Source of the DNA: Takakia lepidozioides
Taxonomy: Eukaryota; Streptophyta; Takakiopsida; Takakiales; Takakiaceae
NCBI GenBank assembly: GCA_030704615.1
Contig: CM060732.1
Coordinates: 77,421,053 to 77,485,052 of the forward strand
DNA length: 64,000 nucleotides
Reading direction: 5' to 3'
Positions 22,500 to 35,455 of the stretch are shown here, in pieces. A program made the translations under genes and the position numbers. Numbering within the stretch: position 1 is the stretch's first letter; every line of letters begins with the position of its first letter. The notes below the pieces were generated by a model that made no database searches, was not told the origin of the DNA, and worked only from the letters and a program-made list of their open reading frames with translations.

Positions 22500-25400
22500 T
22501 ACTCATGCTGTCCCTTGAAAACGCTGGCTTGCCATAGCATTACAGCCATGGACCCCGTGGGAAAGTAACCCTCCTGTAGCCTTTGTGGGGGTTTGCACCC
22601 ACCAGTGTTTAGAGAGAGACAGAGAAAGCTTCAAGTCTTCAGGACTTCAGGATCATATCCATGTTGTCAAACAGAGACAGAGAAGTACAGGAATATCCGA
22701 GTTGTGCCAGATTGTTGTTTGCTGCCTTCTCTTATTGGCTTGCTTGGGAAGCTTAACTCAGGTTGAAACTACGCAGTGTGGAGGACGTACTGCAAGTCCT
22801 CATACTCTTCTGCCTGGAGTCACTGGAATCAGATCGTGTCTTACTCTATTCGGAGCGGCATACCCTTCTTAGAGTGCTGCCAGTTTTAGTGGTCCTTCTC
22901 ACATCAGGGGAAAAAGAAGGTGAATCTGTCTTCAAGAAGATCAAGCTCCCCCGACTTGTTCGCATTTTCAAGGTAAGCTGTGAACTTTTACTAATTCTCC
23001 AACGTTTCCAGTGGAGAGATGAGCATGCTCAACAAGCATAGGAACGTCAGTCCTCTCATCTTTCTATGGCATGGATATGGGAGCAATGAAACTTTTCATA
23101 TGTGCGTTGTCTTGTGAAACATGTCTGTGTCTTCCTTGGGAAAGGAATTGTCTCACATGATTCTATCGATAATGGTTGATGAGCGCTGTTCCTTTCATGG
23201 TTGTGACTGAATCCAAATGTGTTTTATATGCAAATGATGTTTCAGAATTCTAGCACATCCCGGATTGATTCGTATTTGATAGTTTGTACCTCCGTGAGAA
23301 TGGTTGCACTCATGTATCTAACATTAGTGAAAAGGTTGAGGTCTCTGCCGACCTCTACAATGGCGTTCGCAAATATTGGATCCTGATTGCTTTGCAAGGA
23401 ACCCTTTCCGTAGGTCTCTTTGGTGACGAGGATTAGACCGATTAATTCTACCCGGGCCTTTTCTTGGGTGGATCAGGAAAAGAAGAGAGAGAGAGAGGGT
23501 AGAGAAAGGTGTATGGCTGGCTAAGGAGGATGCTTGTCTGGTGGACAGAGAGACCCCGTGATCCCAGCATTTCCAGACCTGCATGTGGCACCTGCAAGCA
23601 TACTGAAGGAGTTGGCCCCGTACTTCCACAAAGTGTCGGCGCAAGTGCGGCAAATTGGGCTGCCTATGCCCCATGAGCTCAGCCTTCGGGAAGCCTTGGA
23701 ATATCCTCCTGGAACTGTCCCGTCTTTTTCCTTGTGATATATTGGTGTTGATAAGGGCATCCTCTACGCAACCCTCATGGAAAGCTGAAATCAACTTGAT
23801 ATTGCAGATTGCATTTCTTGGGCTATCCAGAACATAGACACTGACCCTCTACACTGACAACGAACTCAGGAGCTGGGACGATCCATGATATAGATCTCTC
23901 TCTCGGATCTGAGTGCTTTATTTTCCCGTGTTTTTCATGGGAAAGGCCTCCTTATCCGTTAGCCAGTAGCCAGTTTGTTTTTCATCCTGCCTGTTGAGGG
24001 AAGGCAGGGGGAACACCAAAGAATTTTTTCTCTGGAAGAGCTTAATTCACTGGAAGGCCTGTCGATTTATGGTCCACAGCCATCAATGTCAATCAGTGCA
24101 GTATCTGTAAACATGGACTGTGTCCAGAGCCTTTACTGATATAGTCCACAAGTTTACTTATAGGCAGGGAACAACAAAAGAGCAAGAAAGTCAAGAAAGG
24201 ATGGATAATCTCCACCTGAGGACAAACTACAACGACAAGAACAAGTACATCACACTAAAACTGAATTGTACTTTTCAAGCAACAATAGATTTCCTGGACG
24301 AAGCTCTTTACAGAAGTGTTGACCTGTGAATACGCAACCCAGAACTGACCCAAGACACAGCTTTGTGTTGTTGCAATCTCCCACTGATGTAAAGGGGTGC
24401 ATCGACACTTTGTTTGATGCTTTGAAAGGGAGCCTCTTGTTTAGAAGAGTTTACGTAAGACAGCACCGGAATATTTTGATGTACACAACCCTCATGTGGG
24501 TACTCATGAAAAATTGAAATACAGTACCTTCATAACATTTACAGAGGGCCACAAGGGAAAGTAGGAACCACGTCAGAATACCAAAGTGGAGGGAGAGATA
24601 GAGAGAGAAGAGTTATAAGTGTTCTCTACCTGCAGGCCTTGCCAGTTGTGATTGAGGTTTGTAGCAGATGAATGGATCCTTAATTGGTCACAAGTATCAG
24701 AGGGAGTACCTGATTGTCAATCATATGGCGGCCATAAGATCCCAGCATGATGAATATTGCCTACGCTTTTCTACTGCTATGAACCAGGTATCCTCTTCCC
24801 CACCACAACCCCCTTGCCTCCATTGTCTCGAAGGAGTGTCTCTGCCTTTCTTGCTGGTGTAAGAAATTCTTTGTCAGTGACGCTGTCAAGTTTAAGCACT
24901 CTTGGTATGCTTGGGTTGTGTCCAACTTTTTGAAGTGCAATGGACTCTCCAATGGACATTGCCTCCCTACTGCCACAAAATACGGAGGGAGTGGATATTG
25001 CGCCCAAATGGGACGGCAATAGATATTCAAGATGAACTCTTAGACGATCCCTTGAGCTTTAGTTGCTTTTGGGCTCTTTGTGGCCCCTCTCTCTTTCTTG
25101 TTCCTCTTGTCCCATAAACTCTTTGAGCTTCCCACGGACATTATAAAGTAACAATTCATTTGTTCTCTCTTTCTCTCATGGTTTTCTTGATGTTGAACTT
25201 TGTCCTCTGGGGGCCCTTAGGGCTGCCTGCGGAAGTTATACACTTTCTGTCTTGCTTCCTCTTCTGGTGATGTTTGGGTCTTTTCATACGTTCTACTTTG
25301 TTGCATGGGCCTTCTGGACAGACCAAAGGTTTAGTGGCTTAGCAGCCTACCTGCATAGGTACTCCGTATTTGAGCAGCTTACTAATTTGTCTTGCCACCT

Positions 25401-28400
25401 CTTCAACCCCAGCTGCAGTTAGTGAAAATGGCAAAAGATGCCGACACAGCATTGCGCAAACGTGTGAAGGAGGACGTTTATCTCATCATAGTCGAAGGCT
25501 TCCAACTGCTTAGTGAGTGGACAGGTCGGGTCTGGGAGCAGTGTGCCTGGAAGTTTTCAAGGCCTGCTAAGGATGTAACTCCCTTAGATTTGGAGCGATC
25601 CACAGAAGTCAGTGACTATGAGAAGGTAAGTGCCTCCCCTGCACATGATAAAATGTCTTTCTTCTGTTTTCACTTCCTTCAAAACTGGGCTACATTGAAT
25701 AGTACATCTGTTCATGACTAGACTTGGCATCTATGGACACCAGGTTCCACAAGGCAAGTCTATTCTTCATCCATGTCCGTTTGTCCCAAGTTATAATTTA
25801 TTGGCAGTCTGATGGATACTTCACCTCCCTCTCAGCCAGCATCAGGAAGGATCTACTTATCAATTAGTGAATTAACTATTCATTTGGTGTGCTTCTCTTT
25901 TGTTCCCAATGGCCTTTTGGGCCTGCTGTTTGTGTGATAATTCTTCTCTGTTTCTGATGATGCAGGTAACATTTTGTCCAACTTTCTCATCTGTCCTCTC
26001 GGCATCTTTCAAAAGGGGATACCCGCTTGATGGTCTGTTAAGAGAAGGACTCTGTAGATTGTCCTTGCTGCTATCCATAATCGACCCACTCAATCTGTCA
26101 TGACTGTCAAGGCACATGCAAAAAGTCTACGGATCACATGAGTAATATAATCCATTCAGAGATCACTGATCCTGCATTACTTGCCTTGACAGGTTGTCCG
26201 CTGCAACTACTCACTGGCGGAGAGAAAGGCTTTGGTGGAACTGATCAACTACATCAAAGGAGTGGGCGCAATGATGGAGAGAGTGGACACACTAGTGGCA
26301 GACACTGTTTGGGAGGCACTGCATGCTCAAGTGCAGGAGTTTGTTCAGAACAAGCTGGCCCTTATGCTTCGCACCACCTTCAAGAAGAAAAAGGAACTGT
26401 CACGGTAAAATTTCGTATCACGTGGATTTTCATGTGGTAACCTTGGTGTGACTTTTGAGTTGGTCTTGGTAGGAAGTCCCCACTTCTCCCAAGAGTTTTT
26501 GTTGTCAGCATCTCCTGGGATGTAGTGTTCTTGAGCCGTGAAGCATGCTCTACTTGTGCAGAATCTTGGCAGACATGAGAGTCATATCAGCCGATTGGAT
26601 GGGGAATGCCAGCCAGTTAGATTTTGCACAAGTTGGAAAAGTCAAAGAAGAGAATGCTGGAAATCCAGTTAGTTTTCGGCCCCGCCCTGCTCCTCCTACT
26701 ATTGCTCAGGTTGGACTAATTTCTAACCTCCACTCATATCAACATGTCATAGCGCTTTCAACTGATCCATATATTTGTGATTCAAATGTGGTATTAGGTT
26801 TGCCTCAGGGATGTACCGGCTGTGTCAATCTGTTTATTGTATGGGAGGGACAGAATTATGAGATATCCTCTAGTTGTGTTTCCTGAAATGATACAATTTG
26901 GTTATCAATCAACAAAGCTGTAATGGCCATTTCTGTAACATTCACACAGGACCTTAGCATTTGAAGATGGTCATTTGACATTGACAGTTATGTTTGGGTG
27001 GAGGTTCAGCTTCATTGCCTGCAGTTTTTGATCCATGAGGTCGTCTCCGGGGGTGCTCCAAAGAAGGCAGGGGGTTTCTTTACTGGCACAGACACTGATA
27101 TTCCAGTTGGGGACATCAGACAATTAGAGGACTTCTTCAATAGACTTGCTTTCTTCCCTCATATCCTTGACTACCGAGGTATAGCACTGCTGTATGCTGG
27201 GAATAGATATTTAACTCTCTACACCCTCTGTGTCCCATAAGCCTCTGGGCCTCCAGTGGGCACAATATAATGTGTCGTTTTATGTCATGTCTGAAGCCGT
27301 GCTCTTCTGATCCAAAATTTGTAAGGATTTTGTTGAGTATTATTGAGGCGCATGCTGACTGCAGTGCTAACACGCTTAAAGAAAATTCACACGTGTTCTT
27401 TTTGTTCCTCCTGCAACTAGTTTGTGCTTTAGGTTACTTTCTATCAATCTCACAAAACCCAGTGTTATTACAAATGTATAACCTTTAGTGGCCTATAACA
27501 TGCCCCTGTAACAACCAAGAGTCTGATTGGTACCATCAACAATTATTACTTAGGCCAGTCAAGTGTTGACAACCTACAGACCGAGGTTCTGATTCCAATC
27601 TGCTCTAACCAAATGCAGGGTATTCAGATTCACATTAACAGACGTGCTTGTGTGGGAGTGAATGCAGCAACACTAGCACATTTAACTGATCTGGGGTTTC
27701 TCTGGTTCCGGGAGTTCTATCTGGAAACATCGCGTGTCATTCAGGTTACGTCTCTGGAGCAACACCATAAAATCTGAGATTGTTGTTTTGCTTACTTGTC
27801 AGAGTGATTCAAGAATTGTGCTACAACTCCCCCATTCCTTTTTCCCCCATTTCTAGTTCGTTTTTGCTTAAGGGCCAGAAAATGTCCTTTATTGTTGCCT
27901 TTCTCCCACAGCTTCTGTGGATACGAATTGTGGTCTTTTTCCTCCTCAAGAAACTGGAAGGCTTATCACAACCACCAATGTTTAGTTGAGCTCATCCCAG
28001 AAGTGTGAAAAGTTTGTTTGAGAGTTTGAACTGTTGTGGCATTGCAGTTTCCAATCGAATGTTCACTGCCATGGATACTGGTGGATCATGTGATCGAGTC
28101 ACATGATGCAGGTTTGCTGGAAAGTGTGCTCATGCCCTTTGACATCTACAATGACTCTGCTGACCATGCACTTCGGACACTAAAGCAACGCTTTCTCTAT
28201 GATGAGATTGAAGCTGAGGTAAAGTGTCTGTATGGAATCTCAAGAGGACAGGTGTTGGATGTAGCGGAGAGGGGGAGGGGTGGAGTTATTTGCGAGTGCT
28301 GTTATTAGGACATGAGGGACCACTCATTTGCCTTAGTAATTGATCTTCGCATTTTGAGGCGTGGCAGGTAGATCTGTGTTTTGACCAGTTGGTGTTCAAG

Positions 28401-31400
28401 TTGAGTGAGCATATGTTTTCCTACTACAAGAGTCGTGCAGCAAGGTACTCACTGCTCTCACTTTTGTATTCACCATATATTATACCAACTGGATAATACT
28501 TGAGCCTCGATGCAAAAATACTTCATCTGCATGTTGGGTTATTTTTCACAGAGTTGTATATACAGTTCAAGAGCTTTATTATGGCAGTGAGAAGACAACA
28601 CTTGGCTGGGACTGTGAAATGATATAGTAACATGTGGGGAGGTTATTCATCACCAGTAGTGCATGTTGCCTTCACTTTCACTGTAATTTTGAAGACTGTA
28701 GGTTGCAATGGATGGGAGTTTGAATTTAGTTCTGAACACTTGGGGGGTGTGGTGTAAAATTCAATGGTCCATCTACTGACCTTACGTTGGAAACAGAATC
28801 TAACAAGTACGTTGTTGGTTGGCCACTGGAGAGCTGGACATGAACAGTAAAATGCTGGATCTGTCATTCTTTGGAGCAGTTGAAAACCATGAGAAGTACC
28901 AAGTGTTTCCCAAACGCTACGATCATCTGTTTAGACTGCACTGTGTGAAGGTGTGTCTGTGAAATTCAGTTCGATATTCCACCCTGGGGCTTTAAGTGTG
29001 TGCCTGGTTGCTTTCAAGTGTCCCTCAGCGTTTTCTTGTTGATTTACTTGAACTTATCCCACTGCAATCCTGACACTTCTGATAGCACACTGCCCATCAT
29101 GTTAGCACATGACAGAAATGCATTATATTACCTAGTGTGTTGGCACGTTTCAGAGTATGCTCTTGACTCAGACTTCAGCTTCCATTATTGTATGGGGTGT
29201 GGATGGCAGCTTTTAGGCCGCAACATCGACATGGCATCTCTTATTGGACAGCGTATGAATAAAATATTTCGAGAGAACCTGGACTTCTTGTTTGAGCGAT
29301 TTGAGTCACATGATCTCTGCTCAATTGTGGTATGCGATCGCTACAATTTATCAAGAGAGAGAACCAATTTATTTTTAATGGACTTTATTCCATATACCCC
29401 TTGCTCTGCTTTGAATATGGCGAACGTATGGGACCGATAGAAGAATTGTATTTGAATACAGTACAACACTAAGCACTGAAAGTCATTTCACATGCAGACA
29501 CGATTTTGCTCGTCTTGTTGCAAGTGCAGGATTTACAAAGACTGGTGGAGATACTGAGATTCACCCACGAGCTCCTATCAGAGCATGTGACTATGGATCC
29601 TTTTTCGCTTATGATGGGAGAGATGACTGAAACCATTTCACTTGTGTCTTTCTCAGGGCGCATTGCCTCCCAGGTGATCACAAACCTAACCAACAATGAA
29701 TTGACAATTGAACTTGTCTATCAAAGTGAGGGTTACTTCAGTTGACCATAGACATTGCACCTAAGAGACTGTCTGAGAGAACTGGAAGCCTGCAGAGCTC
29801 TCTTAAGACTCTTTGACTAGAAGAGAGTAGGTAGACAAAGAAAAGAAAGAGAATTGCTCATTTCTGTCTGAGTTGGGTTTTTAGAATCTACTACCCCTCA
29901 ACAGAAATCTGGCATTCAGCTTCTGACTTGGAAGTGAGAAAACTGGATGACTCACTTGACAAATGTGAGTCGAGAGTGTAAGACAGGTCTTCTTACTCGG
30001 TCGAGGTAATGAGAGCAACCAGCCATAATGTTATGTCGTTGTCTTTACACTGCTTCCCCTCCACATTGCAACGGATATTTTGGAAAGACATTGACATCTC
30101 TGTAGTGGCCTTGAAAATGGAGTTTGAACTAGCAGCCCAAACATTCAACGCCTCCATAGTGCAGGAGTGATTATCTCCATGCCATTATAGTGACATGGTT
30201 TGTGAAAATTGTGAAGACAGGTGCTTCAAGAGCTACAAAATGATTTCTTCCCCAACTTCATTCTGTGCACTACTACTCAGCGTTTTGTCCGATTGCCCAA
30301 GTCTTGCCAACAGCCCGTGCAAAGGCCTTCTGCCCCCCATGCTGACCCCAGCTTTCTCTGTGGCACTGCTGTATGTCTTCCATTCTCATATTCTGTTCAC
30401 ATTGTGGGCACTGGGAGGGTGGCCAGCAAGGAAGAGAATGGAAGTGACAAAAGTGACAAAAGTGCTGATGAGAAATGACGTCAAGAGTGAAATGGTACTT
30501 TGTAACATCCGTGGAAGGCGCAAAGAGCTTATGGGAGGAAATGCTGAAGGAGGGTAGAGGGGAGGTGGATCTCTGGTAAAGTAATGCAGTACTTCAAAAT
30601 AGAAACACCAAGAAAAGAGTGGGTTGGTAGAGCATGTCTGTCTCAGGCTCTGCAATTGCACAAACTATTAGAGAGCACTGCCAAAGTGGGTGTGGTGAGT
30701 TGTCTGCAGGATCTGAATGCAGCGCAAGGCAATATGGCAGACTTACATAGCAATTTCTTCGGCCTCCCACACATGTTTGCCGTAGTCAAGCTGCTCGGAT
30801 CACGGTCACTGCCATGGCTTGTCCGAGCCCTTCTTGACTATCTCTCCGGAAAGGTTTGCTGTGATGTTGACCATGCTGCCCTCAGACCCATACCAAATTC
30901 AGAATAATTGGAAGTCTAGGACCAGGTTTGCAGATCTGTGAATTGCCATTATTTTTATTGAAGATTGGCTGGGACCCAAACTTTGTTTTCGTATTAAGAG
31001 TGGTTGGATGGTTCTTCAAGTGTGCTTTGTTGCTGCAGATATCGGCTATGGTGCCTGGGATTGAGCATATTCGCATGTCCATGCCAAAAGCCATCGCTAT
31101 CCCCTCCCATTATTGGGGGGTTGACGGTCTGATTCTGGCCATTGATTTGCTCTGCGTGTGCCTGAGTTTCATCTCTTTGCATTAAGATCTGCTTCAAGCG
31201 GGACTTCTAGGATAAACTGAGAACGGTCACAAGTTGTCTCGGAAGGTTTTCAACATTAAAGATTATGCAGTATAACAAAGTTGTGAAAAGCAGGCAATTG
31301 AGCAGGTCTGGATTTTGATACAGTATTCTAGCTACTAAAAGATTTTATGACTAAGACCGTGGTGAATGGATGAACTCTTGTCATGGCTAGAATCTTCTCA

Positions 31401-34073
31401 AGGCCAAAACTTTATGCTATAAGGATTGCCAGCCATTAAGATTAAGTAGGTTGGAGTTTATGAGTGTGTATCCTGGTGTGGGTGGCTATTGTTAAAGTCA
31501 TCATACCATTTTTGACAGCCTTAGATGCAACCATTAGACCATGAAGCTGTTGGGTTAAGTATGTCTATCAAAGGTTACAATCAATCAAGGGAGTGCTGTG
31601 CTTGGCAGGCTGCCTAAGGAATTTCTCAGAGCAGCTGCTGTGGGTGATGAACTATGATGGGTTTTTTGAAATGCTGCAAGCGTTGAAAGAAATTGGGAGT
31701 CTTGTTTTCTGGATGAGCCTTCTCGACACTGCTATGGTAACACTGATTTTGTTGCACTTGGAAAGACATGAAGACTAATTAAGCTGGCAAATAAAAAAGG
31801 CCCTTTGATTTTGCCCAGTGTATCCCTCGGAGTACTTATGGCTGATCTGTCACCCATTCCCTTTTCAGTTATACCTTGGTCTCTTGGGTTTTTGCACCTA
31901 GGTGTCAGCCATTTCAGGGTCCATTGGGGTGATCCCTCGCTTTCACGTTTGGTTGCCAGCTTCGAGAGAAGCGGGGCGTAGCCCAGAGAAAAAAGATATT
32001 TTGCTATGATTTCAAAAAAGACTTTTTAAATTGACCAGATGCTGTTGTTGATTTCTTACTGCCTAGGTTAGGCTTTTGTCGTGAAAGGTGATTATGCTAC
32101 TGGCAAAACATTGCTCTTGATAGGGTTGTGAAAATCCCTCTAATCGCACGTCAGATGTTTGCTGTACTTATGTTTTGCTTACCTTTAATTGTAAGTATGG
32201 AGATATCTCGATACTTATAAGGATATATATTCTAAGGGCAAGATGTATTTCGTTAAGTTGATGGCTGTCTTGTTCTGATTGTCTGTGTCATCTAATGTTG
32301 TGGTGTTGTGGAAGTGCAACCCATACCCCAGATAGCCTCGATTGCTGAGCCATGTCTGGAGGAAACTTACTATATTTAGGGCGCATCACTTTTGCAGAGG
32401 CAAACCGAAACAGTGCACTTCATGCAAGTGGTGCCGTGGTTAGGTGTTGTCCCAAACAAGGAAGGCCAGCTGCAGCAGTTGCTCGCTGATGATAACTACA
32501 GTCCTTTGGTGAATCTATTCAAGGAAGCAGCGAATGAGGTTCTCTCTCACCCAGCTTGTCTCAACAGCTCCGCATACATCTCCATAGCAAAGCAAGGAGA
32601 GGTTGCAGGTAAGTCTTTTAGCCGTCTCTTTCACTCGGTAGGTATTGTTATCTGGATGGATGTTGAGACTCATAGGCTAAGGAAAGGAAAGGGACGGAAC
32701 TTTATAAGCTCCACAGGAAGCTTAAAACACACATATATGGTGTTCACAGGTCAAGTAGAACAACATTTTTTTTCACCGTCTGCTCCAGTTCAGCTTTCCT
32801 TAAGACTCCTAATGCACAGCCAGTGATGACCAAATCATAATCCCCCAACTCGACAGAACGAAAGCAACATCTATTAGTGCGTGAATTGTTGAAAGTGTTA
32901 CTTCGATTGGATTGAGGGAATAGGAAGAGCAGATTGGAAATATGTCAATTTGGTTGAGACCCTGACCTGCATGTGCAGATATTCTGTACATGAACAATCT
33001 ACAGACGGGCAGCATTTTGGACTACACACTGGCATACCTCACTGCAGTGCTAGCTCGTGTGCGTGACAAGTGGGATGCACCGTCCAAAACCGGACTCATT
33101 GAGATTACGACATCCAAGGAATATCATCGAATCTTTAGTGGCCTCCAATTTGTGAGCTCCCCCGTCTTCTTCAAGGGAAAGAGTCAGACGCACTGGGTTG
33201 TACTTTTTGTTCATATATAATAGATAATGAACACTGGGTGTGCTTGATTTTTCTAAAAATAGGAAAAGCTAGAGACGGCTTTGTTGTCAAAGTACCAAGG
33301 TCTTGGAACTGCTCTACACCAGTGTCAATAAGAACTACTTCCTGTAAGCTTTGGAATGACTGAATTCCTCGTATGATAACCATTGCTTTCACACTGATTA
33401 GCTATTATGCGATTGGTACCAGGTCTATTGCCAGAACCCAGTGGAAGCGGAGACCTTTCATGAGCGGTTTGGAGATGCAGTTGCATGGGGGGGTTGCACC
33501 ATTGTGCATCTACTAGGCCAAGAACTACGATTTGAGCTTCTGGACTTCAGCTACCATGTCCTCTTTGTGGCCGAGGTAGCAGACTCATTGCCCTCAAGCC
33601 AGTCACCTGTCCCAGACAAGGCCAAGGGGACATTGTCTTCATACCCTCTGGTAAGGCCAGGTTCATCCAACCGAATAAATGTTTTTTTTCTCTAATGGTT
33701 CCTGTTTTCTTAGCTTTTTGATGCTTTCCAGAGCTGTGGAATAGATGTGTGAGTAGTGTTTGGTCGCAGACAAGTAAGGGCTGGTTCATCCTATGGGTTA
33801 TTGTACAAAATCAAACTGATAGGTGATGTTGAGGTTTCATCATCTACTCTTCCATACAAGATGATGTTGGACATTGTGCAGGAAGTAGCAGGATTTTTGG
33901 ATAATGCAAAGAAAGCTCGAAGGCTCAACAATCATGTGTTTTCACTGTTGCGGGCTCGGGCACCACACGGTGACAAGTTGGCATCCATGATCAAACAGAG
34001 TGGTTCTGTAGTGCATCGCATCAAGTACCCAGTCACCCCTTCTGTACTCGATAGCCTTCCCAAGCAGGAGTAA
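16191..34073 (+). CDS. PIR: SRA1/PIR (CYFIP) subunit of the SCAR/WAVE complex, 30 exons, 1295 aa
   Basis: Subunit of the WAVE regulatory complex, which links Rac/ROP GTPases to ARP2/3-driven actin branching in the cortical cytoplasm. Exons: 16191-16244, 17753-17825, 18137-18201, 18535-18612, 19405-19524, 19780-19850, 20344-20436, 20689-20758, 20952-21016, 22777-22972, 23549-23700, 24694-24787, 25413-25625, 26193-26404, 26562-26709, 27010-27178, 27659-27744, 28048-28218, 28368-28444, 28848-28950, 29210-29329, 29530-29673, 30221-30370, 30710-30853, 31039-31126, 31609-31736, 32398-32608, 32979-33151, 33423-33650, 33882-34073. All join in phase; all introns are GT-AG except intron 11. The protein starts MAVPVEEAVAALATFSLE, the conserved plant PIR N-terminus, and family blocks appear in order throughout: YTYRSCVKALPQ, GPTVTHMW, MREELDDLQIFLSTRW, VLPVLVVL, EQCAWKFSRP, FLWFREFYLE, FDIYNDSA, KLLGSRSLPWL, ITTSKEY, KARRLNNHVFS. 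Arabidopsis PIR is about 1280 residues, so the gene appears complete. Start chosen by homology. Exon 16 could start 6 bases earlier. The gene looks intact, with no stops. Confidence 0.95.
16408..16426. repeat. (GA)n microsatellite in PIR intron 1
   Basis: A short run of about nine GA dinucleotides. Similar runs occur in intron 9 (near 22192 and 22470) and intron 10 (near 23486). Confidence 0.8.
18854..18924 (-). other. tRNA-like cloverleaf inside the TRIM LTR (copy 1)
   Basis: The 71-nt minus-strand segment folds as a cloverleaf. The acceptor arms are GGACGGG/CCCGACC (6 of 7 pairs), the D arm GCTC-AGTGGTA-GAGC, the anticodon-like stem CCCCA/TGGGG with a 6-nt loop, and the T arm CTAGG-TTCAATC-CCTAG. 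A box (TAGCTCAGTGGT) and B box (GGTTCAATCC) are intact. The irregular anticodon loop argues against a working tRNA gene; it is more likely a Pol III promoter module captured by the LTR. Confidence 0.75.
19076..19146 (-). other. tRNA-like cloverleaf inside the TRIM LTR (copy 2)
   Basis: Identical in sequence to the copy at 18854-18924, in the truncated second LTR. Confidence 0.75.
21237..21535 (-). repeat. Dispersed repeat, copy 2 (PIR intron 9)
   Basis: Inverted relative to 15195-15490, sharing the gagcttatgggacaag, caagcatttcaggtcctcg and gaacattccttc-type blocks. It adjoins LINE remnants, supporting a non-LTR origin. Confidence 0.6.
21600..22500 (-). pseudogene. LINE 3' fragments, two partial copies (PIR intron 9)
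   Basis: Minus-strand sequence matches the LINE tail at 8379-8885. Residues EAEPKAQAL, ANHTQQIDACV-GFLEDI-KT and INSIYDGKSHYQR at about 22240-22480 correspond to the same blocks there. A second, more decayed copy with the same blocks lies at 21600-22160. (GA)n and a short gaaat repeat interrupt the copies. No intact frame remains. Confidence 0.7.
23701..24693 (+). other. U12-type (minor spliceosome) intron, AT-AA termini, PIR intron 11
   Basis: The intron starts ATATCCTCC, matching the U12 5' splice consensus RTATCCTTT at 7 of 9 positions. TCCTTAAT at 24677-24684 matches the U12 branch-site consensus TTCCTTRAY, with the branch A about 10 nt before the 3' end. Only this choice keeps the frame: exon 11 ends ...TTG GA and exon 12 starts G TAT CAG AGG, giving the conserved ALEYQREYLIVNH. 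The 3' terminus is then CACAA, so the intron is AT-AA. No GT donor near this point gives a full-length product. Confidence 0.8.
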
Positions 34074-34784
34074 ACACGGCCAGCTACAGTAGTAATCTGT
34101 TTCTTTAGCACCCCTAGGTGAACATTGATGGGAGATGTCAAAAGTATACCCCCGGCCTGGCATGCCTGCTGCACTGCTCCAGCTGGTTGATGCAGGAGAC
34201 CTACAGTGGGTTGAATACGAGATGAGGATCGAAGTTCGATTACAATGTTTGAAATTTAAAATAATTTTGTGCACTTTGCTATGTAACATTTCTGAATGTC
34301 ATGGAAAAATCTCCATTGGGGTGGATGGTCCACATTATGTATTGTTTCCTTGTCTACACATACTTTCAAGTTCAGTATCGCACAATACATGGCGATTTTC
34401 TCCTTGATGCTTTTCTAAGTGCCTGAGTCTAGTTTTGTAGCTCAACAGTTCAGTTCCTGCTAGCCAGCCGTAGGAAGAGAAGAAAGTAAAATGCTCATCA
34501 AAAGTTTGTTGCCATCATTAATAAGCATACATATAACTATTGCATTTCAAAGTCCCCTCCAAATCTCAAAATTATCCCCTGTTGTGACACTGCATCATGC
34601 ACATTTTGATTGGGGTGAGAGTGACACTTGGATGTAAACATATTATTTTGACAAAAAAAAAGATGTATAACCTACAATGACACTCTAGTGATACAAGTCT
34701 CGTTGCAAATGCACATACAATTCAAAGAAGGTGAAGCATGCAACACTTCATTTGTAATTTAATCAAGATTTGGCCAAATTTAGA
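34074..34784. other. PIR 3' region
   Basis: Likely 3' UTR followed by AT-rich spacer. No gene is recognised. Confidence 0.4.
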
Positions 34785-34935
34785 GTAATAGGTAGAGAGC
34801 GAGAAGACTCCGGCCAAAATTGGCGTAACTAAGAGCCACTTTGCTTTAGGAAGAGAGCGAGAAGACTCTGGACAAAGCCGGCGTACGAAGAGCCACTTCG
34901 CCTTGCGACTACTGCCTCGTGGGTGTCCTACAATA
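34785..34935 (+). repeat. Short dispersed repeat, two tandem copies
   Basis: The units share gagcgagaagactc, ggcgta and agagccactt blocks, ending in a cgactactgcc block. A third copy with the same block order is at 35358-35455. Confidence 0.65.
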
Positions 34936-35357
34936 AAGAACAGTAGGCCGAATAAGCATGTGCCCGTTCTTCAATGGTGTTGGAGTAGGTGGTTTGAGAA
35001 TTTAGGCAATCTCATGTTGCAACCAGTTGGAAGTTGGATCACTAGTTCAACCTTCAAGTCTGACTGGGGGAATCCCTGGCAAATGTTGGGGCGCAAACAA
35101 AATCAAAGTAGCGAGATAGCTGTTTGGTTTTGCCCCAACAAAATACATGTGGCTTTAGAACTTAGCATAATATAGTTTGGAGGCTGCTATGTTGGGTCGC
35201 GTCCAGCCCATTTAGTCATAGAGGCTATTAGCTGGCAAAATTACAATCACAGGGCATGAGTCAAATTTCACACCCCTTTCCCCGTCGCTTACAAAATTTG
35301 AGCCCCCATCAAAATTGAGAGTTTGAATCTGAAATTTGGTAGATGCATGCACCATGA

Positions 35358-35455
35358 CAATTTCCAGAGAGAGAGAGAAGACTCAGGCCAAAGCCGGCGT
35401 AACTAAAGAGCCACTTCGCCTTATGGCTACTGCCCCCTTTCGGGGGTGGGCCCTA
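35358..35455 (+). repeat. Short dispersed repeat, third copy
   Basis: gagaagactcaggccaaagc followed by the cggcgtaactaaagagccac and cttatggctactgcccc blocks aligns with 34785-34935. It begins with a (GA)n run. The function is unknown; it may be a SINE head or tail. Confidence 0.6.
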
